Assembly: GCA_014529385.2 (NCBI GenBank) | Contig: CM043964.1 | Location: forward strand, 109,395,587 to 109,459,586 | From: Adiantum capillus-veneris | Lineage: Eukaryota; Streptophyta; Polypodiopsida; Polypodiales; Pteridaceae | Reading direction: 5' to 3' | Length of the DNA: 64,000 nucleotides | Shown here: piece by piece, positions 37,421 to 49,389 of the stretch | How positions within the stretch are numbered: position 1 is the first letter of the stretch | Layout of the letters: every line of letters begins with the position of its first letter | Notes under the pieces: model-generated | The model's database searches: none | What the model was told of the DNA's origin: nothing | Seen by the model: the letters and a program-made list of their open reading frames with translations, nothing else | Position numbers and translations under genes: made by a program

Positions 37421-40400
37421 CTATAATCGTAGGAAGAATTGTAATAATTCAAGCGGCGATGCACTGACAACAGTTTTGTCGTTCTTCTTTGGGACCCATT
37501 TCTTTGCGATTATTGGATGTTTTGTTGCTGACTCTCGTTTGGGAACCCATACTTGCTCGTGCTTCGTTTGTGTTTGAAGAGACTTCTTTGAAATCCACCT
37601 TTTTGTTGTGTGAGTCAACAGTGGTCTTTGCTTCAGCCCTTGTACGCTTGGTTGGGGACGGGATTTAGGCTTTGAAAGTTGATACTGTGGTTGTTTTGGA
37701 ATCCAAATGAATTTCTGACTTTTTCGTGCTTGAATCAACTTCTTTGGAGCCCAAACCTGAGTTGTGAAAGCTTGCGACTTTGTGATATTCTTACCCGTTC
37801 GTGCACGCTTTCCTTGTTTTTGTTTTGGTGTTGGATCTTGTGATTTGTCATTAGAGATCTTTGTCTTCTTGATCCATATCTATTTTTGGCCGATCTGGCT
37901 TTTTGGTATCCAGATTTGTCGAGCTTTTTGGCTTTGACTTGTTGTCATGTTCTTTTGACCTATCATTGTTGTTGCTGAAGGGGTTGGTGATAGTGATGGC
38001 CTGAGTTGATGATAGGGGATGTCATAAGATTCATCAGTATCACTACTATCCTCAGCAAGGTTGACTTCTTGTACTTTCCCTTGATTTTTTGGCTGGTAGT
38101 GGAAAGTTACTGTCTGTTTGCTCGTGGGTGGTAGTTTCTTGGAGTACTTTTCTCGCCCATTGATTAGAGCATTGTTAGCTCGTTGCTCTGGTCGTATTCC
38201 TCCTAGCTGAGTCTTTGCATCCTTATTAGGATCCATGTATGAGGATGCTTGTGGTGGCTGTGTCTTCACCGAGGACTTTGGAATCCACTTTTGATGCACT
38301 TTATTCGTGTAGTGATGACATTGATTCCCGGGTCGTTGATCTTCTTGAAGCTCGAAGTGTTCTACAGAGTCATAGAACTCGTCATCTTCTTCATCTTTTG
38401 ATTCTCCACATTTTTTTGTTTGCTCCTTATTTCGAGAGCTTGTTGATGTCTGGTTCTCTTCGTTTTCCTGGATTACACTTACTGCAAAATAAGGAACGAC
38501 ATCATAGCCATTTTCATCACAAAACTTTGTTGTGGGAGCATCCTCCACGGTGCACACATCCAGAGTAGCCAAGATGTGTTACCATCCAAAAGGCTCTAAC
38601 TCTTCTTCAGAAAATGGTTCTGGGATATAGTCCATATCCTCTATAACCCGCTCTAGGATACATTCCTCACGTTTCAAGCTACCACATTGTGAAGCTCCAC
38701 ACATCCAGAGTTCTTTAGGCTTACCCAACCAAGCTGGAAGTTCTGATCCTGCTACTGTGGCGGAATCAAACTCCTCTACCGGTGTTCTCATCACATCCCT
38801 ATAGCTATGGTCCCTCAAGTTTATCTTTGTTATGGTTTCCATATGTCTCAGGTATATATGGTCATAACCCCAATCTTGGACCATTTTCAATTGTCGCATG
38901 AATGGTCTCCCAGAATGATGTCATAGTTGTTCTTCTTGCGAAAGTCAACAACAGCAAAAGTGTGTTCATATTCAATGCCACAAGAAGTAACAAGTACTTT
39001 TTCTAGCAGTCCTAGGGGCTTTTCCTTGTGTCCGTCTGCAAGCTGCAGGGTCATTCGTGTGGATATCAAGGCAGGTTTTCCCCATTTTTTCCAAACCTCT
39101 TTGGTTGCAATGAACACACCAGCTCCATTGTCAAGGATTGCCATGGTTTTTACACCATTGAATTCCATAGGAAGGGTGGTATTTCCATCTTCTCCCTCGT
39201 AATACTCACCTACCTTGTTTAATGGCATTGGCCTAGTATTTAGTTGAGGCATTTCAAGCTCTTTGATGCCTTCCTTGATTTGAGTCATTGGGGTTTTTAC
39301 ACCAAATTTCTCTAGACATTTACCCACATTAGCCCACATGTTTGGTCTTATTCTGAGCAACTCGGCTAACATTATTGTACAGGTGACTGGGGTAGATAGA
39401 ATATCTACTAGCCCCTTTGAATCTATGGCCTTGTTGGGAGACAATATCTATGATGGGAGTGCAACCACATCTGACTTGGTCTCGTACTCTCCCATGTAGG
39501 ACGGTAGTGTTCTTAGCGAATGGGGTTGACTATCCATAGATTGTACAGATCCTTTGTCGCCCCAACACGATTGCACGTCTAGATTCATTTGAGATCCAGT
39601 CTCAAATTCCTCTATTGGTGGTAGAAACACTCCTCGTTCATCACCAATCTTGTCTACTCGTCTTCTTAGGTCATCTGCTTCATTGGCCTCTCTGACTTGT
39701 TTCCACAATTCGTCAAGACCATCTATCTCTTTACAATCCTCAGGTATAGCTTGGTGAAATCCCTCAGAAGAGTTATCCGTGGTATTCAGTATTATCCTTG
39801 GTTCTAATGCTGGGTCTTTGAGGTTTGGTCTGTGCTCATGACTAGAATCTGGCTCTTTTAGTTCCTGGTTTGGTGGGATTACTTGTGTAGGGATGACACG
39901 AATCACATCCTCAGGTTTTGCAACTGGTGGTTCTAGTAAAGCTTGGGCTATTTGAATCATTTTCTAGCACATTTCAAACCATTGATTTTCTAGTTCCGCA
40001 TAGGGATATGTCATCCACCTGTGTTCTTGGGTTTGGTTGTTTTTGAGCCTTACATCATAGGCTTTCAAGAGGGCATCTAATGTCTCATTAAACTTCTCTG
40101 CCAACACAGATCCTCCTGAACTTGCACTTCTCGGTTTCTCATCCGTGGATGGTTCTTCTAGAGGTTTAACCATCTGTGTAAGAGAAGGTGCCTCCTTTTC
40201 CTCATGTTGTTTTATCTTCTCCTCAGCTTCGGTAAGCTTCTCAGCTAGGGATTTTTGCTCTCGTTCCCTGCATGCTTTCATCCTAGTCTTTCTAGCTTTC
40301 CAACTATTTTGTTTGCTCTTGGTTTTCTGACTAGGTGCGTCTGTCTTTGGTCCATCATCTGTCTTTGGACTCATGTCACTTTCCGTGTTCTTTGTCTCTG

Positions 40401-42348
40401 GATTCTCATCAGCTTTCTTTTGAGCTTGTGCTCTCGTAACCACTTGAACTGGTACGATATTTTCATTTTCTGAGCTACTAGGGAGCTGAACAATCCCTGA
40501 TACATTTGTCGTGATTTTCTTGATTTGGTTTGGTTTTTTCGGGCAATCGGGGATCAAGTGAGTGATGCCACACTCAAGACAATAGGCATTTACTTTAGTG
40601 ATCTGTGTATGAGGACATTGTTTGACCAAGTGGTTGTCACGACTTTTGTGACAATCTGTCTCTGGTTGAGGAGATTCTTTTAGCATTTCCTCTTGGCTAT
40701 AAGCAAGCTTTGACCTAGATAAGCCACTATTTGCAATGAATCGCAATGTCCTTTCGTCCATTTCATACCTTCTTTCTTTCGACTGAAACCTAGGAGGTGG
40801 AGGTTGTACCGGCCTCACCACTCCATGTGTTTCTCTCACATTTTGTTGCTCCGAAGGGTAGTACTCACTTTGGTTGCTATACCACATTATAGCTGGTACT
40901 GGCGTTGGTTTATTTGATGCTTCCATCATTGGAATGTATCTCATGTCTACCGGCATTCTAGCACCTGGCAGCGGAGGTTGTTTTCCTAAGACAAGTTGTG
41001 GCCTTAAAACTCCTACTAGTCTTGGCGCATTCCCCGTAATGTATCTAGGTGGAGTAGGTGCTTCTGGAACAGGTTGTACATACCTCTCCCTAGCATTTTC
41101 CATGCTATAATAGCACTCTTCCCCCGTATGGTTCGTCCATTTTCTCTCAATTTCACACCATTTCGGCTCTCCCGAATCAGACCTTACAAGAGGAATCAAC
41201 CTCTTGACCAAGTCATCGATAAGCTTTTCTTGATCAATAGGTGCCGTTGGCTTGGCAATGGAATCACTTATCTGTGAAACACTGTGCTGAGAGGATGTGT
41301 CATCTCCTTGACTCTTTAAGTCCTTTTCTTTGTATGCCTCACAGTTATCTACTAGATAAAGAGCTTCTTTGATCAACTCGTTTAGCGTCATCCTCCTTAT
41401 CATATGCAGAACCTTGTGAAGGCCCGCATGTCTCATTCCCTGGATAAAGATCAGCATCAGTCATGCTTGCGTAGGTAATTCCGCTCTCGGACAAAGCTTA
41501 ACATATCTCTTGAGCTGTAATGATGCTTTGCGTACTGATTCATTCTCTTTCTGTTTGAATCTATGGATTTGCAAGACCGTGTTGTGAGCAATGCCTTTTG
41601 GCGAGAATTCTTCAATAAACTCCTCAAACAGTTCATCTTGGGTCTCAAAATCCCATTTTTCCACCGAGTCGAACCATGTAGCTGCATCATCTTCTAGAGT
41701 CAATCCAAATCCCGCAAACTGTGTCGCAAAATCTGAAACTTCCTCTGCTCTAATCACTATTCTAAAAGCCGCTACGTGATCTCTCGGATCTTTATCTCCG
41801 GAGTATTTTCTGTTTACCCATTTCTGGACTTGGGATGGTCTAACTTGTCGATTGTCTACAAGTCTAACCAGAGACTCTCCCAATCCTTCTCTCGTTATCA
41901 CTCTTGAAGGGAATCCTGGTGGCTCTCTTCTTGGAATTCCTATAGGAATTCTCGTGTTTGGTGGAGGCATTTTTGGTCCTTCATTGACCAAATATCCACC
42001 TCTTTCTAGTACAGTCTGTGGATTTGTGCTTTCTACAACTCTGTATTCTCGTCCATACTTGTCAACAACTATAGATCTCCATTGACAATCGACTCCGTAT
42101 GTGTAGACATATAAGAGCTTGTAATCCGTTATCTCTTCTAGGTATGGATCTGAGCACCTATAAAGATTGACCTCATTGTCGTCAATGTATCTATATAGTC
42201 CTTCACTCTCATGACCAATCATCCAAACTCTCTCAACAAGATGGGTCTTTATCAATTGCAAGTTTGGAAGATCCATTGTGGGAGGATATTCCTCTATCGT
42301 CGGGATCTCCAAGCTAGTGTAAGCTGCGTTTGAATCTAGGGTAGACAT
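37421..42348 (-). pseudogene. E4 polyprotein: gag, CCHC knuckles, aspartic protease, W-x-P-K repeat tail
   Basis: From ATG at 42348 one reading frame runs 3.4 kb, broken only by stops at 41461-41463 (TGA), 39964-39966 (TAG) and 39448-39450 (TAG). A 1-base frameshift at about 38905 leads to a second frame with stops near 38579 and 37880, ending at 37421. Domains in order: a novel N-terminus; retrotransposon gag (NRKYSGDKDPRDHVAAF ... ATWFDSVEKW ... QIHRFKQKENESV, about 41840-41500); cysteine clusters including CLECGITHLIPDC (CX2CX3HX4C, about 40590-40540); an acidic/Pro-rich linker; a protease with AILDNGAG (DNG in place of D-T/S-G, about 39140) and YDIILG (about 38920). The tail has eight Trp-centred motifs such as QKWIPKS, QVWVPKR and KKWVPKK between 38295 and 37484. 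No RT follows. About 1,640 codons in all. Confidence 0.75.
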
Positions 42349-42494
42349 GATTTCTGGGCTTAAGAGCTTTTGCTTGGTTCAAGTAGACTTAGTCCACTGT
42401 GTTCAAGTTCTTTGGTTAGGGAAAAGTCGAAACTATGTCCAAAACCGCAAACGTTTCGTCACAATTCTCGCAAATTGTCGCTTTTAGACACCCC

Positions 42495-43243
42495 TAACTT
42501 CCCCAACCTTTCCATATTTTTTTCATGTGGCCCTACCGACCACTTTTCTCTCCGCTCTTCCCCCTTTGTTGTTGTGAGGTCATGCCTAGTGTACAGCTGC
42601 CCGACCCATGTATATATGAGAGGGCATGGCACTAGGGGAGGATATAATGTGCACAAGCCTGGGATGCAGGGGTGCCTTGGGGGAAACCCTAGGGTGATGA
42701 GATGGGCATTAGGGGGGCAGTTATGCTACCTTTTTTTAGCAGCCCCTCCTAACATTTTTTGCATCCTATCAATTGCAGTCACCAACATTAGGGTAGAACA
42801 CCGGAAGATGTGATGGTTCACCCTTGCATTTTACTCTCTCGGGTACTCTCACAAGGCATATTCTAGGAGGTGAGGATGTGACATGACCTAGCAGATGTAG
42901 AGCACTTTCATCTTGGTGCAGGCATACAAGAGGAAGAGATCCATGTTCTCCAAGGGGGAGCCACACCATAGGGAAGCCTTGATCCTATTTCTTCCTCCTT
43001 CAAATCAACCTTCTTTCCAAGAGAGATCCCGCTAGAGCCTTGCTTTCTCAATAGGCTAGGGTAGCCCATGTGGAGACCCTATCAATGGTCTCATGTGCAG
43101 GAGCAATTGGCAGTGTCAGTAGAAATTGTTGTTGTGTGTACCTCGGGTCTATCCATTGGGTATGCCAGATCTATGCCGACGGACCATCCTTGGTCACTTG
43201 TATGAGCAGTTTGTTATCAACATGGAGAGCCTTTCTCATGTCT

Positions 43244-43326
<83 letters not shown>

Positions 43327-44112
43327 TCTCAAAGACTTGTTTATTTCTACCTCAATGATTTCTCTTCTCCAAAGGTGCCTTGTTCATCTATGTGGCATTG
43401 CAGGTGTTCTAGACTGGAGTCGAGGTGTCCACCAGACCATGAGCCAGTTCTTGTCATCATTGCATCTTTCACTACCTACTTTGACATGGTATCAAAGCCC
43501 TTGATGACACGACTATCTTGGATGCTCGGATTTGGATGATCCGGTCCCATTTTGGACTTGATTGAGAGAGAAGAAGCTTGTTGTTTTTTTCCATTTTTTC
43601 TCCAATTTGGGGCTGATTTGGGTATATGAAGGCCTTGGATCCTCTTTCTATGACTTCCATGTCATTACGCTTATTTATCCCAACCTCTCTTCATGGAGGG
43701 GAACCCGATGGATCTTTCAATACGTGTAGGAGTGCTCGATTGCTTTGATTTTCCCAGAGTCAATTTTGTTGTGCCTTCTTGCAAGGGGAGCAAGCATGCG
43801 GTTGTTGGATCTAGAGAAAGAGCTATTCATTTCCAACTTCTTCTTTAATGTAGCATAGAAAAATCAAGACTTATCTCTTTGTCAGAAGATGATAACTTTG
43901 ATTCTGCAGGGTGGATTGGTGAGGTTGTGAAGAAGAAACATTTTCTGTCACTTGGGGGTGCTTGGGGAAGATATTACTCACAAGACTGCTTTTGACTGGG
44001 TCCAAGGAAAGTTAAAAAGAAAATAACGCGATGGAAATTCATCCTAATTCCATTCCACTTTAGAGATACGATAATTAATACCTTCTTCATCCCGTATATA
44101 AGCTTCACCTCA
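42495..44112 (+). repeat. copy of LINE-D segment 33155-34758 inside E4
   Basis: The segment is nearly identical to 33155-34758, including the unique flank, the (TC)n tract (43247-43323), the LINE coding end and the CCTCA target at 44108-44112. It sits where the 5' leader and primer-binding site of E4 should be. The junction near 42495 shares a short CCCAACCTTTCC stretch with the start of the original. Confidence 0.85.
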
Positions 44113-45136
44113 TGTTGGACGGGAGAGACTCACACACCCATGAAGTGCATGCAAACACTACCTAGATCAACATAATGTCAATCGAGGACACAGATGACAC
44201 GATAGGCACACGGAGGAAATCTCTTTAGCTTGTCAGGCTGAGACCATCCTACACATACAACACTCTGGAAGGCCAACTAAACCACAATCAAGAACCTCAC
44301 TGCTCTCAACTACACCACCTAGCCACATACACACATGCGGAAGGTAACTCACCTAGTCATGCCAGATTCATACGAAACTTAAGGAACACCATCCCCTCAC
44401 TAGGATACACCTGTCCCTAAGCTTCTACACTCAAAACCCTCACTCTAAACCCATCTGCGGAAAACGCGTAGGATGACAGAACAGAATTTTGAAAGTGCCC
44501 AAAACTGAAATTTATGAGTACCTATGCGTAGCTTATGTCGCCACGATTCTATAGACTACTAGCATGCAAAAAACAGGCATCGTTTGATACACTTACGGCT
44601 ACAAATAGCTCGTAGATGCGTCGGCATGTGCGCTTCGTCTCGCGTGGAATGCTTGGCGTCGTCGTGTAGCTCACCTCGAACCTACAGCAATGGTGTAGTC
44701 GGATCTCCAATGTGTTGAGCGAGCCGGGCGTAGCGAGAGGATGAAGCTCACGCTCACTCTCTTTCTCTCTCACACACAGTAGACGGCAACGCTAAAGTTT
44801 TGATTACGATAAAAGTCTTTTTTTACAAAATGACCTAGGTACCTACCAAAAATGGGGTTGAAAGGGTCAAATGGCTTTGTATTTATATGGAATTGCCATT
44901 TGCACCCCAGCTTCTGAAACTAGAATAACTACGCAGCATTTCATAACTCGCAAAAGATAAGACTTTGGTACGAAACTTGAGTTATGTTGTGTTGTTGACC
45001 GGCTTCTGAAACTAGAATAACTACTCATTATAAATGACGTTTATATCCATAATCCGCAGCATTTCATAACTCGCAAAAGATAAGACTTTGGTACGAAACT
45101 TGAGTTATGTTGTGTTGTTGACCCCGCGGTCAACAC
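44113..45136 (-). repeat. E4 right LTR with internal 117-bp duplication
   Basis: This copy matches the left LTR with few differences. It has a small extra insertion (GGAACACCATCCCC region, about 44380) and a tandem duplication at its right end: CTTCTGAAACTAGAATAACTAC...TTGTTGACC occurs at about 44910-45000 and again from about 45002. The first unit has lost about 35 bp. It ends GTCAACA at 45136 before CCTCA. Confidence 0.8.
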
Positions 45137-45400
45137 CTCACCTCTTCTACAACTATTTCAAAAAAATTGGAGTTCTCCTTTCTGGTACCGTACCAGTTAA
45201 GGATTTTTTGTGGAGAAATAAATTGACTACTAGAAAACCGTGGCAATGGGGTAAGTGGGCAAGTATTGCAAAACCTAAAGCTTAAGGAGGGTTGGGGATC
45301 CTTAACCCTCTCACTCACGACCTGGCTTTATGTGAAAAAAATTTATGCACCCTTAACAATGCACATGAGTGCTGACACTAGCCATGGTAATGGAGGCCCG
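45137..45400 (+). pseudogene. LINE-D part 2 (downstream flank of E4)
   Basis: The frame continues LINE-D: TPHLFYNYFKKIGVLLSG, VKDFLWRNKLTTRKPWQWGKW and ASIAKPKA. These align with FLWRN...WGKWEAMAKPK of LINE-B. A stop follows, then GGLGILNPLTHDLALCEKNL in the same family pattern before homology fades. Confidence 0.8.
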
Positions 45401-45432
45401 CATGAGGTCTACAGGTTGCTTGTGGTCAAACC

Positions 45433-47830
45433 TCAACTTCCAAAAGAGGCTTCTTCTCCCCTCCGGTGTGAAGGCGCAAGTAGGTGGATTTTCTTATCAT
45501 TATGCATCAACGAGGTTTTAGCTGCACATAATTCCTCTTGTTCTGAATCAGTAAACCTTCTAGTATTTGCAAGACTTCCTAAGGCTTGACAAGTCGCCTT
45601 ATCTTCCTGCACTTTATTTCTTATTTGGTACATGTACCACGAACCAAAATCCTTTATGACTGCCTGGATGCGCATGACAAAACGATATCAGGCCACATCC
45701 ACATCAATAAACATATGAGAGACAAGTGGAGGAATTATCGCTTCAATCAGAGTTTGAAATTCTTTATGTGAAAGATATGCATTATTAATATGAAACAACC
45801 ACTTACGAAGGAGCGGGAAATCTACATCTAATGCCTCAAAATAGACCCAGAGCCAAAGGGGAAAATGATCAGATAAGGTGAAAGAACGATCAATCCTCAT
45901 ATCACATGCAAACATATCATATTGCAGAGTGCCCAATACATACCAACGATCCAATCGTGCTATATATCTAGAGTGAGCATTATGAGTAGATGTATAACCC
46001 TACTTTGAAGAGTGCGTGCTGCCCATAGATTCAAGACACCCGTATTACTTACCATGGCATCCCAAGAAGAGCATTCATAGCTCAACACATGCGAATGACC
46101 AATTGTGTTGTCCGTGTTTGTTGCAGGTGCATTATTAAAATCCCCGCACCAAAAAGCATGTGAACGCTAGGGGTATTTGACCAATTCTTGCCAAAGATGA
46201 CTTTTTTGTGCCGAGCCAGTATAAGCATAAATACCAGCAAATTCCAAAATAATCCCTTGGACAAGACATTGAACTACTATCCAACGCCCCGCCGGATCAT
46301 TGCAGTTCATGACACACCATCATCAAAACACCCGAGAAAGAACCAGTACCAACGTAAGCAGTCTAGAATCTTGCATAATATGAAGATTGACCTACAAAAT
46401 CATGAGCTGATTATGCTCCTGTAACACCACTATATTGCTTTATTTGTATGTACATAATGGCAAATTAACTTCCACTTCTCGTGGTTGCACAATCCGCACA
46501 CATTATATGTAAAGCATCCAGGAGGAGAATGCATCTGTATAGTATTTACAAGAGAAGCATGAGGCACTATCATCAAGTGGTACTGCCATGGGCACATCCT
46601 CTTCCATACTAACACTCAATAAAGCGGACTCCATATGCGTTCCTTGGTGGGGATTCTGATGCAGCGGCAACGACATAGATGTCGATCCAAGTAGAGAATC
46701 TTTATATGAGTGTACCACTTTGCCCCACGCTTCAACGAGCGACTTGTGATCATGAGATATAGATGTAGAAGGTCCACCACTTCTTGCATCCAAAGTAGGC
46801 ACATAATTTCTTGAAACATGCGAACTACGAGGCTTAATTGGCTCCTTTGGAGTTTGCCAACCATCAATAGAATCTATCATTTTAGCTTTACCTTTGGTAT
46901 TTGCCTTTGCAGCAGGATGCACATTAGGCATGCTTTTATTTTGATCTTTTCCCTGTTTGGCTTGCATGCTTCCATTAGCATCCCCCACTTTGGTCTCACA
47001 AATGAAGAGGAGGGAGAGGCAACATGGGTTCCGAATGCAGGAACAATAGAGGGTGGTAGTTTCAACAAAGATTCTTGGCATTCAGACTGCATATAGCCAA
47101 AATTTCCACAACTAAAACATACACCTGCAAATTTTCCCCATTGAGTTTAAACGGACTTTTGCCTACCATTGGATCACCAGAGTCAACCGTTATTCTTGAC
47201 GGCGTCGGCTTATCCGTCTCCCACAACACACAAAATCTATTGGAATTAATATCCAAGTTTGGGGGGCATATCACTTTGCCCAACTGAGCAGCTAGGAGAG
47301 GCAAGAAATGCTTCCAAGTTCGTGGAAATCCAACTATTTCCACCCAAACTGGGCACCTATGTCCTATCAAGCTCTGATGTCTTTAGTAAGCCCCCCATGG
47401 CAATACATGTGTCATTTGCATATTGAAAAACAAGGGCGACATTTCTAATAATTGCGAGTGAGCTTTCATGTCTGCTAGTAACACCTCATAAAAACCACAG
47501 GCACCAAAATACACTCCTCGAATAGCTTGTCTTTTCAACAGAAAATCAACCCATTGACCTACATCTTGTGTCGAGGGCATCTTGCTAGGGAAGAACAAAA
47601 TGACCGCACTCAATCAACGCTTACTGTGTAACCGGATCCATAAGCTGCTGAACCAAAATAACCACTTCAGAAGCTGGTTGCTGACCTTCCCAAGCATTCC
47701 CAGCATCAACAAAATCCTCCGACAAAACACTCTTTGATGATGTTTGCAGCATCCATCGAGGAAAGATCCACTTGTTTCCTACGCTTGTATGCAGCTTCTT
47801 CTGCCATAACCAATCAAAACTGCACGTCTA
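45433..47830 (-). pseudogene. LINE-E: 5' half with ORF1 (DUF4283, CCHC) and endonuclease
   Basis: On the minus strand a start near 47800 (MAEEAAYKRRK...) leads to fragments of ORF1. VWVEIVGFPRTWKHFLPLLA (about 47345-47285) is DUF4283-like, and GKSPFKLNGENLQVY precedes a zinc knuckle CFSCGNFGYMQSEC (about 47120-47080) in which the expected His is Tyr. Then come a Ser-rich linker (47081-46503), GDFNNAP (about 46140), RLDRWYVLGTLQYDMF and RSFTLSDHFPLWLW (45954-45860). The last carries the S-D-H motif of the apurinic endonuclease. The element stops near 45433 before the RT. Many frameshifts and stops. Confidence 0.75.
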
Positions 47831-48114
47831 GAGCACACACTGGACTAGCATCCACTTTATGTTTTTTTTTTCAAGCTTTCTAGGAAAGACTCTGCTGAAC
47901 ACACTGACAGAAATAACCTCCTGCTGAAAGTAAATACAAAGACACACCCATGTTCACTCACACCAGTATCTAACAGAAGGGCCGCGTGCAGGTAAAAACT
48001 ATCTTCAACCACCGGCGAGAAGGGCCTGCACAGTGTAGGAGTTGCACAGGGCAGAGTCACACGACAAACAAGTGGCAGAAGGATTCACTACACCTGAAAC
48101 CAACCGTCACTACC

Positions 48115-48116
<2 letters not shown>

Positions 48117-48154
<38 letters not shown>

Positions 48155-48338
48155 GTGCAAGCTGTGAAGAACAGCTGATTGCCTGCTGCTGCAAAAGAGG
48201 GACGCACAGAGGCAGTCAAACTTGCAAGGGCAGTTGGTCGCGCAGAGGCTTGCAGACGAGCAGAGGCTCGCACAAGGCTACAAGTCGCGCGGACAGACAG
48301 TCGAGCAGGCCAGAGGGGTTCACCACTCCACACCTCTC

Positions 48339-48395
<57 letters not shown>

Positions 48396-48400
48396 TTTTG
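48117..48400. repeat. two (AC)n microsatellites
   Basis: (AC)n tracts at 48117-48152 and 48341-48393 surround about 190 bp of GC-richer unique sequence with repeated CAGAGGC/GCAGAGGCT words. The unique part resembles an expressed or LINE 5' sequence but has no recognisable product. Confidence 0.85.
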
Positions 48401-48508
48401 GCTTTCTAAAAGAAACCCTTAGTGTTGTCTTGGGTTAGGGAGACTTTCATCGTTTCCTGTGTATGATGGAGACTTATCTTTCATTTCACATCCTACATGT
48501 CTTTACTT

Positions 48509-48690
48509 TTCTTGCATTCTACTGTTTTAGAATGCTAAAGTGAAGCTTCACCTTGCATAATTTTAGTAAATTACACACACACACACACACACACACACAT
48601 GTTTTTTTTTTTGCATTCTATTGTTTTAGAATGCTAAAGTGAAGCTTCACCCTAATAAATTCTACACACACACACACACACACATATATT
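48509..48690. repeat. tandem repeat of about 95 bp with (AC)n
   Basis: TTGCATTCTACTGTTTTAGA...GTGAAGCTTCACC at 48515 recurs at 48612, and each copy ends in an (AC)n tract (48573-48599, 48664-48684). AGTGAAGCTTCACC is itself nearly palindromic. Confidence 0.85.
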
Positions 48691-49209
48691 AATTAGTTCT
48701 TTTTATTTCACCTTTCATTTCACAACTTCACATGGCTTTACATTTCTTGCATTTAATAGCTTGATTCCAGTCAGTGTTAACATTCGAGAAAGTCTCCTAT
48801 TAAATGGTTGCTTGTCGAGTTTCCTCCTTACAAAGAAGAAAACCGAAAATACTAGCAGAAATTTTGAGATTTGCAGAATTTTTGGACGACTTTCTTACAT
48901 ATTTTATCGGTTTTTTTTTCGTTCACCATGGTTTGCAGCTAGCTCGTCTCAATTTTCAATCGGTTCAAAACTAAGCTGAGGCAATCCTTTCCCAAACACT
49001 GATACGAGTTTGATACCAGTTTAATTCGACCTATTGTTTCACTTTCTTATTGTTTTTGAAAGCCGTCACTACCCTTTCACTTGTTTTTCTTGGTAAAAAT
49101 CTCTCTCTCTCTCACACACACACTCCCGTGGATAGTCTGGACTCTTAACCCGCCCGTCTTGTCGATATTTCTCATCATTTCACCTTGCATTTTTCTTATC
49201 ACGCGTTCA

Positions 49210-49320
49210 ATGGCGCTGCCAGCAGCAGCCTCCAGCCCGTCAATTTCTACGTGCAGAGACAGACCTTCTAAAGAGCTTGATGCTATAGCAGGGCAGAACA
49301 GTGAAGACTCTACTGTCAAG
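49210..49320 (+). CDS. candidate first exon of an unrecognised gene
   Basis: ATG at 49210 opens MALPAAASSPSISTCRDRPS and continues as KELDAIAGQNSEDSTVK, ending at AAG|GTATCT, a good 5' splice site (49321). The composition (GC-richer, non-repetitive, Ser/Ala-rich start followed by acidic residues) differs from the surrounding repeats. Upstream, 49081-49209 contains a (TC)n(AC)n block that would be 5' UTR. No downstream exon was recognised; E5 may have inserted in the gene. The short frame runs on to 49383 if unspliced. Product unknown. Confidence 0.3.
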
Positions 49321-49389
49321 GTATCTAGCTCTCATTTTGCCTCCCTAGTCCTGGAGTTTTCTTCCTCGCTCAACCGAGTGTAATGCAAG

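Larger units (their letters stand above)
34759..45136 (-). mobile_element. E4: LTR retrotransposon with gag-protease but no RT or integrase
   Basis: The target duplication CCTCA at 34754-34758 and 45137-45141 brackets the element, and LINE-D is interrupted exactly there. On the minus strand the order is: right LTR (45136-44113), a copied LINE-D segment (44112-42495), gag-protease-tail polyprotein (42348-37421), untranslated 3' region (37420-35715), polypurine tract and left LTR (35701-34759). No RT, RNase H or integrase motif was seen in any frame, so E4 is probably non-autonomous (LARD-like). Confidence 0.75.
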
